Position numbers and translations under genes: made by a program. Of a stretch of 64,000 bases of DNA, positions 1-8,572 are shown in pieces. The DNA comes from CAITWF01 sp038231575. Lineage in GTDB: Bacteria > Verrucomicrobiota > Verrucomicrobiia > Opitutales > Opitutaceae. The stretch lies in the NCBI GenBank assembly GCA_038231575.1, contig JBBRLB010000011.1, positions 6,818 through 70,817 on the forward strand, given 5' to 3'. Under the pieces are notes generated by a model, which saw nothing but the letters and a program-made list of their open reading frames with translations, was not told the DNA's origin and did not search any database. The stretch's first letter is position 1; each line of letters opens with the position of its first letter.

Positions 1-2
1 AT

Positions 3-518
3 GGCCACCACTGGATCATCGAGTCGGATCTCGATATTCATCGGAAGCATATCCGACTCGGGGTGCAGGAAAACCGCGTCACCAAATATCACGACGACAA
101 GACGGCGACCACGCTCGCGGTGATCGATCTTGGGCTCACGCCGGCGCAGACGGAGCGGGTCTTGGCGGGCGCGCTGGAACTCGTCGCGCAACGCACGCGC
201 TACTCATTGCGGGAAATCGCCGGCACGGCCTGGGCGATGCGACACCCCGAATGGCGTCCGCGCGAAAACCTGCTCGCGCGCGATCGCTCGTTCTTTTGCT
301 CGGCGTTCGTGCGCCACGTCTTCGCCGAGGCGGGCGTCGATCTCGTGACCGGCATCGCGGAGAAAAACACCTCCCCGGAACACATTGCCCGCACGTGCGT
401 GCCGCACACGAAATGGCTGCTGACGCGCATTGACGTCCCGGTCAGTCGCGTGCGCGGGCTCGTGAAGCGCGTGAAGGCGCGGTTGAAGCGCAAGCCCTCG
501 GCTGACGAGAGCCGCTGA
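3..518 (+). CDS. Permuted papain-like amidase (YiiX/NlpC-P60 superfamily), 5'-partial
   Basis: The frame is open from the window edge, so the true start lies outside. The visible 171 residues begin with GHHWIIESDLD and later contain FFCSAFV. A His-then-Glu segment upstream of a Cys is the order of catalytic residues in circularly permuted papain-like enzymes of the YiiX/YaeF type, which cleave amide bonds in peptidoglycan, lipids or peptides (family knowledge). The C-terminus is Lys/Arg-rich, perhaps contacting nucleic acid or membrane. The stop at 516-518 lies 17 bases from the convergent ispA stop. The substrate cannot be told from sequence. An internal ATG-less start near 63 would remove the His segment, so I reject it. 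Confidence 0.6.
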   Translation, partial: GHHWIIESDLDIHRKHIRLGVQENRVTKYHDDKTATTLAVIDLGLTPAQTERVLAGALELVAQRTRYSLREIAGTAWAMRHPEWRPRENLLARDRSFFCSAFVRHVFAEAGVDLVTGIAEKNTSPEHIARTCVPHTKWLLTRIDVPVSRVRGLVKRVKARLKRKPSADESR

Positions 519-535
519 GTTCGGACCTTGCCGGC

Positions 536-1420
536 TCAGTGGGCTCGAGCGGCCATGCGATCCGCCAGGCTGTCGAGAAAGGACTGATTGGCCGGAAGCG
601 AAGAGAACGCGCGGCGAGCTTGGCCGGTGTGCTCGGCGGCGAAGCGCCGTGAGGTTTCGAGGCCATGGATCTTCACGAACGTCGTCTTGTCGGCCTGCGC
701 ATCTTTGCCGGCCGTTTTGCCGAGCGTCGCGGTGTCGGCGGTGGCGTCGAGGATGTCGTCGATGATTTGGAACGCCAACCCGAGGTGGCGGCCGGCGCGA
801 CGGAGCGTGACGAGGTTCTCTTCGGTCGCGCCGCCGATGAGACCGCCCATCACGAGCGCGGCTTCGATCATCGCGGCGGTGTTGTTGAGGTGGATAAATT
901 CCAATTCGTCGGGCGTGGCATCGGATTTTTTCTCGGCGAGCAAGTCCTCCATTTGGCCGCCGATGAGGCGGCGGCTTCCGGCGGCATCGGCGAGTTCGCG
1001 GACGAGTGCGGCGGCGAGCTTGGGTTGGGCGGAATAGTTTTCCGCGAGGAGGGCGAACGCGTGGGTGAGGAGAGCGTCGCCGGCGAGAAGTGCCGTCGCT
1101 TCGTCGAACTGCTTGTGGGCCGTCGGGCGGCCGCGGCGGAGGTCGTCGTTGTCCATGCACGGCAAATCGTCGTGAATGAGGGAGTAAGTATGGACGCACT
1201 CGACCGCGACGGCGGCGGGCAGGGCGGAATCGTCGTTCACTCCGCATAATTCCGCGGCCGCGAGCACGAGCACGGGACGCAGGCGTTTGCCGCCGGCTTC
1301 GAGCGAGTAGCGCATCGCGGTGTGGAGGCGCGCAGGCCGGGTGTCGGCCCGCGGCACGAATTGATCGAGGCCGCGCTCGACGCGGGCGACATGGCGCTTG
1401 AGTTCGCTGGGAAAATCCAT
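536..1420 (-). CDS. ispA: Polyprenyl (farnesyl/geranylgeranyl) diphosphate synthase
   Basis: 294 residues, the usual size for a short-chain trans-prenyltransferase. It condenses isopentenyl diphosphate with allylic diphosphates in the cytoplasm to make C15-C20 precursors of quinones, undecaprenyl carrier and carotenoids. Both aspartate-rich motifs are present: DDLPCMD at 84-90 (first, Mg-binding) and DDILD at 221-225 (second), with the GGKRLRP substrate segment at 43-49. Start taken at the ATG giving MDFPSELKRH; longer frames upstream read into the intergenic space shared with the divergent zinc ribbon gene. Whether the product is C15 or C20 is not decided here. Confidence 0.93.
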   Translation of the reverse strand: MDFPSELKRHVARVERGLDQFVPRADTRPARLHTAMRYSLEAGGKRLRPVLVLAAAELCGVNDDSALPAAVAVECVHTYSLIHDDLPCMDNDDLRRGRPTAHKQFDEATALLAGDALLTHAFALLAENYSAQPKLAAALVRELADAAGSRRLIGGQMEDLLAEKKSDATPDELEFIHLNNTAAMIEAALVMGGLIGGATEENLVTLRRAGRHLGLAFQIIDDILDATADTATLGKTAGKDAQADKTTFVKIHGLETSRRFAAEHTGQARRAFSSLPANQSFLDSLADRMAARAH

Positions 1421-1525
1421 CGCCCCACTGCGTGGGCGAAATCGGCGCCGGGCGCAATCTCCGGGCGCGCCACAAACAAACTCGCCAACGCGTGGCGGGC
1501 CACCCATAACCGCTCACGTTTCGCC

Positions 1526-1849
1526 ATGCCCACCTACGAGTATGAATGCCCAAAATGCGGCCACGCTTTCGAGTTGTTCCAGTCGATGAACGACGCGCCG
1601 TTGAAAAAATGCCCGACGTGCAAAAAAACGGGAGTAAAGCGGTTGATCGGTGGCGGGGCGGGGCTGATTTTCAAGGGCTCCGGCTTCTACATCACCGACT
1701 ATCGGAACAAGGATTCCGCGGCGAAAGAGAAACGCAAAACGGGCGGCGATGCGAAACCGGCGGAGTCCAAGCCGGCCGAGGCGAAGCCCGCCGCCTCCAC
1801 GACTCCCGCCAAACCGACCCCGAGCCCGGTCGCGGCCGCCAAGAAATAA
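1526..1849 (+). CDS. FmdB/CxxC-type zinc ribbon regulatory-like protein
   Basis: 107 residues. The first ~45 form a classic FmdB-type zinc ribbon (MPTYEYECPKCG; Cys at 8, 11, 29 and 32), followed by a Gly-rich loop, GFYITDYR, and a low-complexity Lys/Ala/Pro tail with repeated KPAE units. The family is named after a putative formamidase regulator, but its molecular role is mostly unknown. The start is fixed by the near-invariant MPTYEY N-terminus. It is transcribed away from ispA from a ~100-base divergent gap and is probably cotranscribed with the next gene, 22 bases downstream. Confidence 0.85.
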   Translation: MPTYEYECPKCGHAFELFQSMNDAPLKKCPTCKKTGVKRLIGGGAGLIFKGSGFYITDYRNKDSAAKEKRKTGGDAKPAESKPAEAKPAASTTPAKPTPSPVAAAKK

Positions 1850-1871
1850 TTTCTCCAACCCTACCCATCCC

Positions 1872-2624
1872 ATGAGCGCAAAAAAACATGATATGTCGGC
1901 CCACGAACCCAGTTGGGCGGAAGTCATCCTCGGTGCGGCGTTGAGCGTTGTGCTCGGCGTCGTGCTCGGCGTGGTGTTGCTCGCGATCAAGCCCAATGCG
2001 GCGGTGAAGGAGCTGCCAAAAGAGCCCGTTGCCGGCACGATTTACTACGTGCAGGGTTCCCACGACAGCGCCAAGGCCCGCGCCGCGGCGGCCAAGCGGA
2101 AACAGTTTGCGCAGGGGGCCTCCGTCACGGTGACGGAGGATGAAATCAATTCGTTCCTCCCGGCGCCCCCGCCGCTCTCGATCGCGAAGCCGAAGGCCGC
2201 GGAGAAACCCAAGTCCGCCGAAAAGAAGGCGCCGGAAAAAGCCGCGAAGGCGCCCGACAAGCCCGCCGTGCCGGGCGCGGTCGCATCGACGGGCGATCTC
2301 CTCACGCTGGGCGGTCCGAATTTTCGGGTGCACGACGGCAACGTGCAAATCGCGGTGCCCGCCGTCATCAGCGTGTTCGGCTTCGATCAGGCCGTCACCG
2401 TCGTGGCCGACGGTAAATTCGTGAAGAAAGGCAGCGGCTTTGTGTTCGCGGCGGATACGCTTTATCTCGGCTCCTGCCCGATGCAACGCGTGCCGTTTGC
2501 GTCAAGTTACGTCGCGCAAAAATTCATCGGTGGGCTCCCCGTGCCGGAAGACATCGCGGCCTCGTGGTCGAAACTCACGGACGTCGCCGTCGAGGGCAAC
2601 GCACTCAAACTGACGATGCCGTGA
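1872..2624 (+). CDS. Membrane-anchored protein of unknown function
   Basis: 250 residues. A short cytoplasmic N-terminus precedes one strong hydrophobic helix at about residues 17-37 (Val/Leu/Gly-rich), then an Ala/Lys/Pro-rich linker at ~95-130 and a compact C-terminal domain. I recognise no family. The layout suggests a periplasmic domain tethered to the inner membrane. It sits between the zinc ribbon gene and a secreted protein whose GTG start overlaps this stop by four bases, so the three probably form one transcription unit. Confidence 0.7.
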   Translation: MSAKKHDMSAHEPSWAEVILGAALSVVLGVVLGVVLLAIKPNAAVKELPKEPVAGTIYYVQGSHDSAKARAAAAKRKQFAQGASVTVTEDEINSFLPAPPPLSIAKPKAAEKPKSAEKKAPEKAAKAPDKPAVPGAVASTGDLLTLGGPNFRVHDGNVQIAVPAVISVFGFDQAVTVVADGKFVKKGSGFVFAADTLYLGSCPMQRVPFASSYVAQKFIGGLPVPEDIAASWSKLTDVAVEGNALKLTMP

Positions 2625-3754
2625 GCGGCGCGCGGGCGCTGTTCGTGCGGCTGGCGTTGCTGGGGGCGACAGGTGCGCAGGCGGCGCCGGCTCCGGCTAT
2701 TTTTCAAAGCGCGCCGGGTCACTTTGAGGTGGCGGCGCTCGACGCCACGGCCGCGGAAACGGTGGCCGCCCGGGCCGAGGAAGGCTGGCAGATGCTCGCG
2801 ACGTCGCTGGGTTTGCCGGACAGGTTTTCGACGCCGGTGTTCGTGCGGCTCGTGCCGGCGACGGACTGGCGCGAGCTCGCGCCGTTTCGCGTGGTCGTCG
2901 AGACGGGTGGGGTGGTGTCGGTGCGCGTGCGCTGGAGCGAAGCGACGCCCGATTTTTTTCTGCGGCGCGCGCTGGTGCAGGCGTTGCTGATGCGGCTCGC
3001 GGTCACCCAGCATGGCGTGACGGAAAAACTCGCCGCCCCGCTCTGGCTCGAGCTCGGCTGCGTAGGGTTCTGGCAAACGCGCGCGGACGCGGCGCAGTTT
3101 GACGCCCTCAAACAGGAGAGTGCCCGCTTCGATCCGCCGGCGCTCGCGGAACTGCTCGGCTGGCAGCGCGGGCAGGGGGAGGCGCGCGGCTTGACAGTCG
3201 GGTCGGTCTGGCTGCTGGCGTGGCTCCAGACGGAATCGGGCCGCGCGGGAGAGTGGCCGGCGATGTTGCGGCGGCTGTTGGGCGACGAAGACGGCGCCGA
3301 GGCGCTCGCGGCGAATTTTCCGGGACGATTTGCGAACGAGTCCGACAGCGAACTCTGGTGGCGGACCGGCTGGCACCATCTGCGGCGCGCGCGGGCGTTG
3401 CCGGGGTTCGAGGCGGCCGAGTCGCGCGAGGAGATCGCGCGTCTCGCGCGCTTCGTTTTTCAGGTTCAGGGCCATGACGCGGTCACGCCGCTCCCCACCA
3501 TCCTCGCCCACGCACGCGAACCGATCGTCGAGGCCGAAGTGCGGCATCGCGCGGCGGAGCTGAGCCGGTTGCTGCCCGCACTGCATCCTTTCTACCGCAA
3601 CGCCGGGTTGTCGCTGGCCGAGGCACTCGGTGCGCGCAGCGGGTCCGCCAGGGCGGGCGGTGCGCTCGCGGCCGCGTTCGAACGCGATTGGAGCGAAGCC
3701 CGCGAACTCGAAGCCGCCACGCGCGCCGCGCTCGACGCGTGGGAGAAACGGTAG
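2621..3754 (+). CDS. Secreted protein, possibly a degenerate gluzincin (peptidase MA-like)
   Basis: 377 residues from a GTG that overlaps the previous stop (GTGA). Residues ~5-22 look like a signal peptide ending AQAAPA. The order of elements, a helix followed by PLWLELG about 20 residues on, resembles the gluzincin layout HExxH then WxxEG, but the first motif is replaced by RRALVQALLMRL, so zinc-dependent catalysis is unlikely if the relation is real. The rest is helical with no motif I can name. The operon position with an anchored protein suggests an envelope role. Treat the family link as speculative. Confidence 0.6.
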   Translation: MSGARALFVRLALLGATGAQAAPAPAIFQSAPGHFEVAALDATAAETVAARAEEGWQMLATSLGLPDRFSTPVFVRLVPATDWRELAPFRVVVETGGVVSVRVRWSEATPDFFLRRALVQALLMRLAVTQHGVTEKLAAPLWLELGCVGFWQTRADAAQFDALKQESARFDPPALAELLGWQRGQGEARGLTVGSVWLLAWLQTESGRAGEWPAMLRRLLGDEDGAEALAANFPGRFANESDSELWWRTGWHHLRRARALPGFEAAESREEIARLARFVFQVQGHDAVTPLPTILAHAREPIVEAEVRHRAAELSRLLPALHPFYRNAGLSLAEALGARSGSARAGGALAAAFERDWSEARELEAATRAALDAWEKR

Positions 3755-3861
3755 GGGGCCGTCGGGCGGGTGCAGGGAGTGGGACTGGGCCGGGCGCGAC
3801 GGGCGAACCGGTGCCCGACGTTGGCTTGCTAACGGCTCGGGGCTCCCGCGAAACTTGGCGC

Positions 3862-5418
3862 GTGTCGAAAAAGCTCAAGGATATCGGCGTCGTCTCGCTG
3901 CTCACGAGCGTGTCGCGCGTGCTCGGGCTCGTGCGCGATCAGCTGGCGACGGCGATTCTGGGCGTGGAAAGTGGCATCAACGACGCATTTGTCACCGCCT
4001 TCAGCATGCCGAATCTTTTTCGCCGGCTGCTCGGGGAGGGTTCGTTGGCGGCGGCATTCGTGCCGACGCTGCAACACGAGCTGACCGAGCGTGGACGCGA
4101 GGGGGCATTCGCGCTGCTCAATCAAGTCACGAGCTGGCTCGCCGTCATAACGAGCGGGCTCGCGGCGCTGGCGATGTTTCTGGCCAGCCAGTCGCGCCTG
4201 CTCGAAGGGCACGATGACAAAGTGTATCTCGCGGCGGATCTGACGGCGCTGCTGTTTCCCTATCTCGTGTTTGTGTGCCTCGCGGCGGCCATGGGTGCCG
4301 CGCTCAACGTGCTCGGGCATTTCACCGAGGCGGCGATTTCTCCCGTCTGGTTGAACCTTTGCATGATCGGCTCGCTCGCGGGCGCGGGGTGGCTGTGGCG
4401 AACGGAAGACTCCGCGATCGCCGCCTGGTTGTGTGGCGGGGTGTTGTGTGGCGGGTTTTTCCAAATGATCGTGCCGGCCCTTGCCCTGATGCGCGAAGGC
4501 TGGCGGCCGCGCTTCGATTTGGGTCGCTCCGCGCGACTTAATGAAATCGTGCGACTCATGGTCCCGGGGCTCTTCGGCACGGCGATCTACCAAATTAATA
4601 TTTTCGTTTCGCGCCTGTTCGCATTCTCGGTGCAAAAGGGTGAAGCCTCGGTGTTCTTTTATTCGAACCGCCTGATGGAACTGCCCATTGGCGTATTCGC
4701 GATCGCGGTGGCGACCGTCGTGTATCCGCTGCTGGCAAAACACGCCGCCGAAAAGAATCACGCGGCGATGGGCCACGACTACCGCCGCGGGGTGCGCCTG
4801 ATTCTATTGCTCAATGTTCCCGCCGCGGCCGGCCTCGCGTTGCTGAGCGTGCCGATTGTGCGGCTGTTGTATGAGCGCGGCCATTTCACGGCGCGGGACA
4901 CCGCATTGATGGCGCCGCTCGTGGCATGGTTCGCGATCGGCATGCCGTTTTTTGCCGTGACCAGCCTGATGACGCGCGCGTTCTATGCCGTCAAAGACAC
5001 GGTGACGCCCGTGAAGCTCGCGGCCCTCAGCTTTGTGGTGAATGCCGCGCTCGGCTGGGCGCTCAAGGATTCGCTGGGTGCGCGTGGCCTCGTGATCGCG
5101 AGCACGGTTGCGGTCGTGGTGCAGACAGTTTCGTTGCAACACGTGCTCGGCTCCACGTTGCCGGGGATGGGGTTTAGCGACGTGTGGACCACGCTCGGAA
5201 AGATTTTACTGGCGACCGGCGTGATGGCGGCGGTGGTCGAATCGAGTTGGCTCGCGATCCGAGAGATGCACGGCGCCCACGTGATCGCGGTGTTCGGTTT
5301 AATCCCGCTGGGCGTGGCAATCTATGCCGCGGCGCTTTGGTTGCTGAAAATTGAAGGTCGCGACGAGTTGGCTGCCTTGTGGACGCGATTCCGCGGCCGG
5401 GGCGCGCGCAACGCATGA
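3862..5418 (+). CDS. murJ: MurJ lipid II flippase
   Basis: 518 residues, polytopic, matching the MOP-superfamily flippase MurJ (MviN) that moves lipid II across the inner membrane for peptidoglycan synthesis. Diagnostic segments are SRVLGLVRDQ near the N-terminus, FSMPNLFRRLLGEGSLAAAF in the first repeat, and the long run of hydrophobic helices. The start is a GTG (VSKKLKD) after a 107-base gap; the frame is open further upstream, but that part is Arg-rich and unlike the family. The stop overlaps the next gene by four bases (ATGA), implying translational coupling. Confidence 0.93.
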   Translation: MSKKLKDIGVVSLLTSVSRVLGLVRDQLATAILGVESGINDAFVTAFSMPNLFRRLLGEGSLAAAFVPTLQHELTERGREGAFALLNQVTSWLAVITSGLAALAMFLASQSRLLEGHDDKVYLAADLTALLFPYLVFVCLAAAMGAALNVLGHFTEAAISPVWLNLCMIGSLAGAGWLWRTEDSAIAAWLCGGVLCGGFFQMIVPALALMREGWRPRFDLGRSARLNEIVRLMVPGLFGTAIYQINIFVSRLFAFSVQKGEASVFFYSNRLMELPIGVFAIAVATVVYPLLAKHAAEKNHAAMGHDYRRGVRLILLLNVPAAAGLALLSVPIVRLLYERGHFTARDTALMAPLVAWFAIGMPFFAVTSLMTRAFYAVKDTVTPVKLAALSFVVNAALGWALKDSLGARGLVIASTVAVVVQTVSLQHVLGSTLPGMGFSDVWTTLGKILLATGVMAAVVESSWLAIREMHGAHVIAVFGLIPLGVAIYAAALWLLKIEGRDELAALWTRFRGRGARNA

Positions 5419-6374
5419 AACTGAAGCCCGATTGGTTTCTGATCGGCATGATCGGGGCGACGGCGCTGGCCTGGGCGTGGCCGGAGCCGGGCGCGGCAGG
5501 CGGGTGGCTGCACCCGGCGATTCTGACGAAGGCGGGCGTCGCCCTGATTTTTTTTCTGCACGGGGTGCTGCTGTCGTTTGGCGCGATGCGCTCGGGTGCG
5601 CTCAACTGGCGGCTGCACGCCGTGGTGCAGGGCTGCACGTTTCTTTTTTTTCCGCTGCTGGGCATCGCGCTCTACGCGTTGCTCGGCACGAGTATTTCTC
5701 CCGAGCTAAAACTCGGCCTCGTTTTCCTTTGTGCGCTGCCGTCCACGGTGTCGTCGTCCGTGGCGATGACCGCGACTGCGCGCGGCAACGTCGCCGGCGC
5801 CGTCTTCAACGCCACGCTCTCGAGCCTCCTTGGCGTTTTCCTCACGCCGCTGTGGGTCGCGTTTGTTCTGAAGACCAGCGGGCAAACGCAGCCGCTCGGC
5901 CCCGTGATTCTCGACCTGCTGCGGTGGCTCGTGCTGCCGCTCGCGGTTGGCCAGGTGCTCCACCCGTGGCTCGGCGCGTTCGCCCTGCGCCACAAACCCA
6001 CGATCAACCTCGTCGACCGCGGGACGATTCTGCTGCTCGTCTACACGTCGTTCTGCGACTCGTTTCAGCAACACGTCTGGTCGAACCACGGTTCGGGCCA
6101 GATCTGGCTTATCCTGGCCATCTCGATCGCGCTCTTTGCGCTTGCGATGGCGGTGATGTCGGCGGTGTCGGGCGCGCTGCGGTTTTCCCGCGCAGATAAA
6201 ATCGCTGCGATGTTCTGCGGTTCAAAGAAGACGCTGGCTTCCGGTGTCCCGATGGCGAAGTTGATCTTCGGCGCGCATCCCGGCCTCGGCCTGATTCTGC
6301 TGCCGATCATGATCTACCATCCGCTGCAGCTTGTGATCTGCGGTGTGCTAGCGGAGCGGTGGGGGCGCAAGTAA
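5415..6374 (+). CDS. Bile acid:sodium symporter family transporter (SBF-like, YfeH type)
   Basis: 319 residues with about ten hydrophobic helices. The segments FLHGVLLSFGAM, LCALPSTVSSSVAMT and CGSKKTLASGVPMAK are typical of the SBF-like branch of sodium-dependent anion transporters. Members import organic anions with sodium; the substrate here is unknown. The ATG overlaps the murJ stop, so it is translated from the murJ message, though no functional tie to lipid II export is evident. Confidence 0.88.
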   Translation: MKLKPDWFLIGMIGATALAWAWPEPGAAGGWLHPAILTKAGVALIFFLHGVLLSFGAMRSGALNWRLHAVVQGCTFLFFPLLGIALYALLGTSISPELKLGLVFLCALPSTVSSSVAMTATARGNVAGAVFNATLSSLLGVFLTPLWVAFVLKTSGQTQPLGPVILDLLRWLVLPLAVGQVLHPWLGAFALRHKPTINLVDRGTILLLVYTSFCDSFQQHVWSNHGSGQIWLILAISIALFALAMAVMSAVSGALRFSRADKIAAMFCGSKKTLASGVPMAKLIFGAHPGLGLILLPIMIYHPLQLVICGVLAERWGRK

Positions 6375-6392
6375 CCGATATTTTTCCACGAC

Positions 6393-6689
6393 ATGAAACC
6401 TGAAGATCCGAACGCGTTCACTGTCCGCCACGATCAAGCGAAGCATCGGTTTGAAGTGGTGTCGGAAGATTTCGTGTCTGTGCTCGACTACGAGAGTAGA
6501 GCAGGACGCGTGGTCTTTACCCACACCTTTGTGCCACCGGAGTTGCGAGGGCGTGGGCTGGCCGAAAAATTGGTGCGCGCTGGCCTCGACTGGGCGCGAA
6601 CGGAGCGGGTGCGCGTGGTGCCGGTGTGTTCGTATGTGGCCGCGTTTATCGAGCGGCACCCGGAGTTTCGCGACTTGGTCGCGGAGTAG
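6393..6689 (+). CDS. Small GNAT-like N-acetyltransferase (YjdJ/Gtn-like)
   Basis: 98 residues. It matches the short single-domain GNAT branch: a beta-strand followed by HTFVPPELRGRGLAEKLV, the acetyl-CoA pyrophosphate loop (RGRGLA), and the terminal CSYVAAFIERHPEF segment that is the family signature. These proteins bind acetyl-CoA but their substrates are usually unknown. It lies 18 bases after the transporter and 48 bases before the old yellow enzyme. Confidence 0.85.
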   Translation: MKPEDPNAFTVRHDQAKHRFEVVSEDFVSVLDYESRAGRVVFTHTFVPPELRGRGLAEKLVRAGLDWARTERVRVVPVCSYVAAFIERHPEFRDLVAE

Positions 6690-6737
6690 CCGGCCCGAGG
6701 TTGCGAATCGGAGAGAATCATTTTCCTTTCACGCGTC

Positions 6738-7808
6738 ATGGCCCATCTCTTCGACTCGTTTACCGTCAAGTCCGTCACGCTCCGTAATCGCATCGGGATT
6801 TCCCCGATGTGCATGTATTCGTCGGAGGACGGCGTGGCGAACGACTGGCACCTCGTCCACCTTGGCGCCCGTGCAGCGGGGGGAGCGGGCCTCGTCATCG
6901 CGGAGGCGACAGCGGTCGCACCGGAAGGCCGCATTTCGCCGGGCGATGCGGGAATCTGGGCCGACCAGCACGTCGAGCCGCTGGCGCGCATCAACCGCTT
7001 TGTGAAATCGCAGGGCGCCGTGGCCGGCCTCCAGATCGCCCACGCCGGACGCAAGGCGAGCGCCGCGCGGCCGTGGGACGGCAGCGCCCACCTCGAAAAT
7101 AGCGCCGGAGGCTGGGAAACGGTCGCACCGAGCGCCCTCGCTTACGGCGGCGGCCTGCCCAAGGTGCCGCATGCGATGACCCACGTGGAAATCATGCGCG
7201 TGCAGCGGGATTTTGTCGCGGCGGCAAAACGCGCGCTGGCCGCGGGCTACGAGTGGCTCGAATTGCACGCGGCGCACGGCTATCTGTTTCACGAATTTCT
7301 CTCGCCGATCTCCAACCTCCGCGCCGATGACTACGGCGGGAGTTTCGAGAATCGTATTCGCTTTCTGTGTGATACCGCGAAGGCCGTGCGCGCGGTGTGG
7401 CCGGACGCGTTGCCGCTGGCGGTCCGCTTGTCCTGCACGGATTGGATGGACGGTGGCTGGACGCTCGATGAGAGCGTCGAACTCGCGCGCCGGCTCAAGG
7501 CTGCCGGGCTGGACCTGATCGATTGTAGTTCGAGTGGCAACGTGCACGCCGCGCGGCCTCCTTCGGGTCCCGGGTTTCACGTGCCGTTGTCCGACCGCAT
7601 CCGCCGCGAGGCGGGCATCGCGACCGCCGTCGTCGGTCTCATCACCGACCCGCAACACGCCGACCAGATCGTGCGCGACGGGCAGGCGGATCTCGTGCTG
7701 CTGGCCCGCGAATCGATCCGCGATCCGAACTGGCCGCTGCGGGCGGCGCGGACGTTGAAGGTCGAGCCCCTGCCGAGTCCGCCCGCTCAATATACTCGCG
7801 GTTGGTAG
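6738..7808 (+). CDS. namA: Old yellow enzyme, NADPH dehydrogenase (NamA/YqjM type)
   Basis: 356 residues. FMN-dependent ene-reductase fold: NRIGISPMCMYSSEDG near the N-terminus (the PMCMYS cysteine is typical of the thermophilic-like YqjM class), the HAGRKAS segment, WLELHAAHGYLFHEF with the substrate-binding His pair, and YGGSFENRIRF. It reduces activated C=C bonds of enals and enones using NADPH. It is followed 27 bases on by a nitroreductase, so the two flavoenzymes may work together in detoxifying electrophiles (inference). Confidence 0.92.
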   Translation: MAHLFDSFTVKSVTLRNRIGISPMCMYSSEDGVANDWHLVHLGARAAGGAGLVIAEATAVAPEGRISPGDAGIWADQHVEPLARINRFVKSQGAVAGLQIAHAGRKASAARPWDGSAHLENSAGGWETVAPSALAYGGGLPKVPHAMTHVEIMRVQRDFVAAAKRALAAGYEWLELHAAHGYLFHEFLSPISNLRADDYGGSFENRIRFLCDTAKAVRAVWPDALPLAVRLSCTDWMDGGWTLDESVELARRLKAAGLDLIDCSSSGNVHAARPPSGPGFHVPLSDRIRREAGIATAVVGLITDPQHADQIVRDGQADLVLLARESIRDPNWPLRAARTLKVEPLPSPPAQYTRGW

Positions 7809-7835
7809 TCCGGCTCGATTTTGATTTTCGCTGTC

Positions 7836-8489
7836 ATGCCGAACGTCATTTCCTCCCAGCAACTCCTCGCCGCGCTGAACTGGCGTTACGCGGTGAAGAA
7901 ATTTGACCCGGCGAAAAAGATTCCGGCGGAGACGTGGAGCGCGCTGGAGCAATCGCTCGTGCTGACGCCGTCGTCGATGGGCGTGCAGCCGTGGAAGTTT
8001 TTTGTTGTGACCGATCCGGCGATGAAGACGCGGCTGCTGCCCGCCGCGAAGAACCAGCCGCAGACTGCCGCGTGCTCGCACTTCGTGGTGTTTGCCGTGC
8101 ATCTCGATTTGAGCGACTCGCATGTCAGCCGGCACCTCGATCGCATGGCCGAGGTGCGCGGGATTCCGCGGGAGTCGCTCGATAAATTCCTGCAGATGGC
8201 CAAGGGCAACCTCGACGCCGCCCGGGCCGAGGGCACGCTCGATACCTGGCAAAAACACCAGGTGTATATCGCGCTCGGCACGTTTATGGCCGCCGCCGCG
8301 TTACTCGGGATCGATACGTGTCCCATGGAAGGAATTGATCCACCGGTGATGGATGAAGTTCTCGGGATCAAGGGCACGGCCTTCAGCACGGTGGTCGCCT
8401 GCGCGGCCGGCTATCGCGCAGCCGACGACAAATACGCCGCGATGCCGAAGGTGCGGTTCAAGGCGGATGATGTCGTGGTGCGGATCTGA
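7836..8489 (+). CDS. NAD(P)H-dependent nitroreductase (NfsB-like)
   Basis: 217 residues, an FMN-binding nitroreductase: RYAVKKFDPAKKI at the N-terminus (phosphate-contacting Arg/Lys), LTPSSMGVQPWKFFVV (the conserved SSxxxQPW segment), and a C-terminal domain with GIDTCPMEG, typical of NfsB-like dihydropteridine reductases. It reduces nitroaromatics or quinones in the cytoplasm. An in-frame TTG 15 bases upstream is an alternative start; the ATG giving MPNVISSQQ is preferred. Confidence 0.9.
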   Translation: MPNVISSQQLLAALNWRYAVKKFDPAKKIPAETWSALEQSLVLTPSSMGVQPWKFFVVTDPAMKTRLLPAAKNQPQTAACSHFVVFAVHLDLSDSHVSRHLDRMAEVRGIPRESLDKFLQMAKGNLDAARAEGTLDTWQKHQVYIALGTFMAAAALLGIDTCPMEGIDPPVMDEVLGIKGTAFSTVVACAAGYRAADDKYAAMPKVRFKADDVVVRI

Positions 8490-8497
8490 GGATAAAT

Positions 8498-8561
8498 GTA
8501 GGACGTCTGTCCTGCGGACGCCGTGTATGGGTTGGCAGACGACGGCGTCTGCAAGACAGAC
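8498..8561. repeat. GTAG-type REP-like imperfect palindrome, copy 1
   Basis: Arms 8505-8523 and 8543-8561 are inverted copies with 17 of 19 positions pairing, around a 19-base loop. The left foot starts GTAGGACGTC. The element fills the gap between the convergent nitroreductase and pseudouridine synthase genes. The form resembles repetitive extragenic palindromes with a GTAG foot that are moved by RAYT transposases (family knowledge); no RAYT gene is in the window. Confidence 0.6.
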
Positions 8562-8572
8562 ACCCTCCGCGA

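Noticed and set aside
204..1553. Long antisense frames over ispA and similar ones at 17245-19011 (+), 20464-22584 (-), 23388-25301 (+), 25450-28776 (+), 42054-43649 (-) and 46431-49223 (+)
   Set aside because: They are mirror frames of well-supported genes in GC-rich DNA, rich in Arg/Ala or His/Asp/Val runs, with no family motifs.
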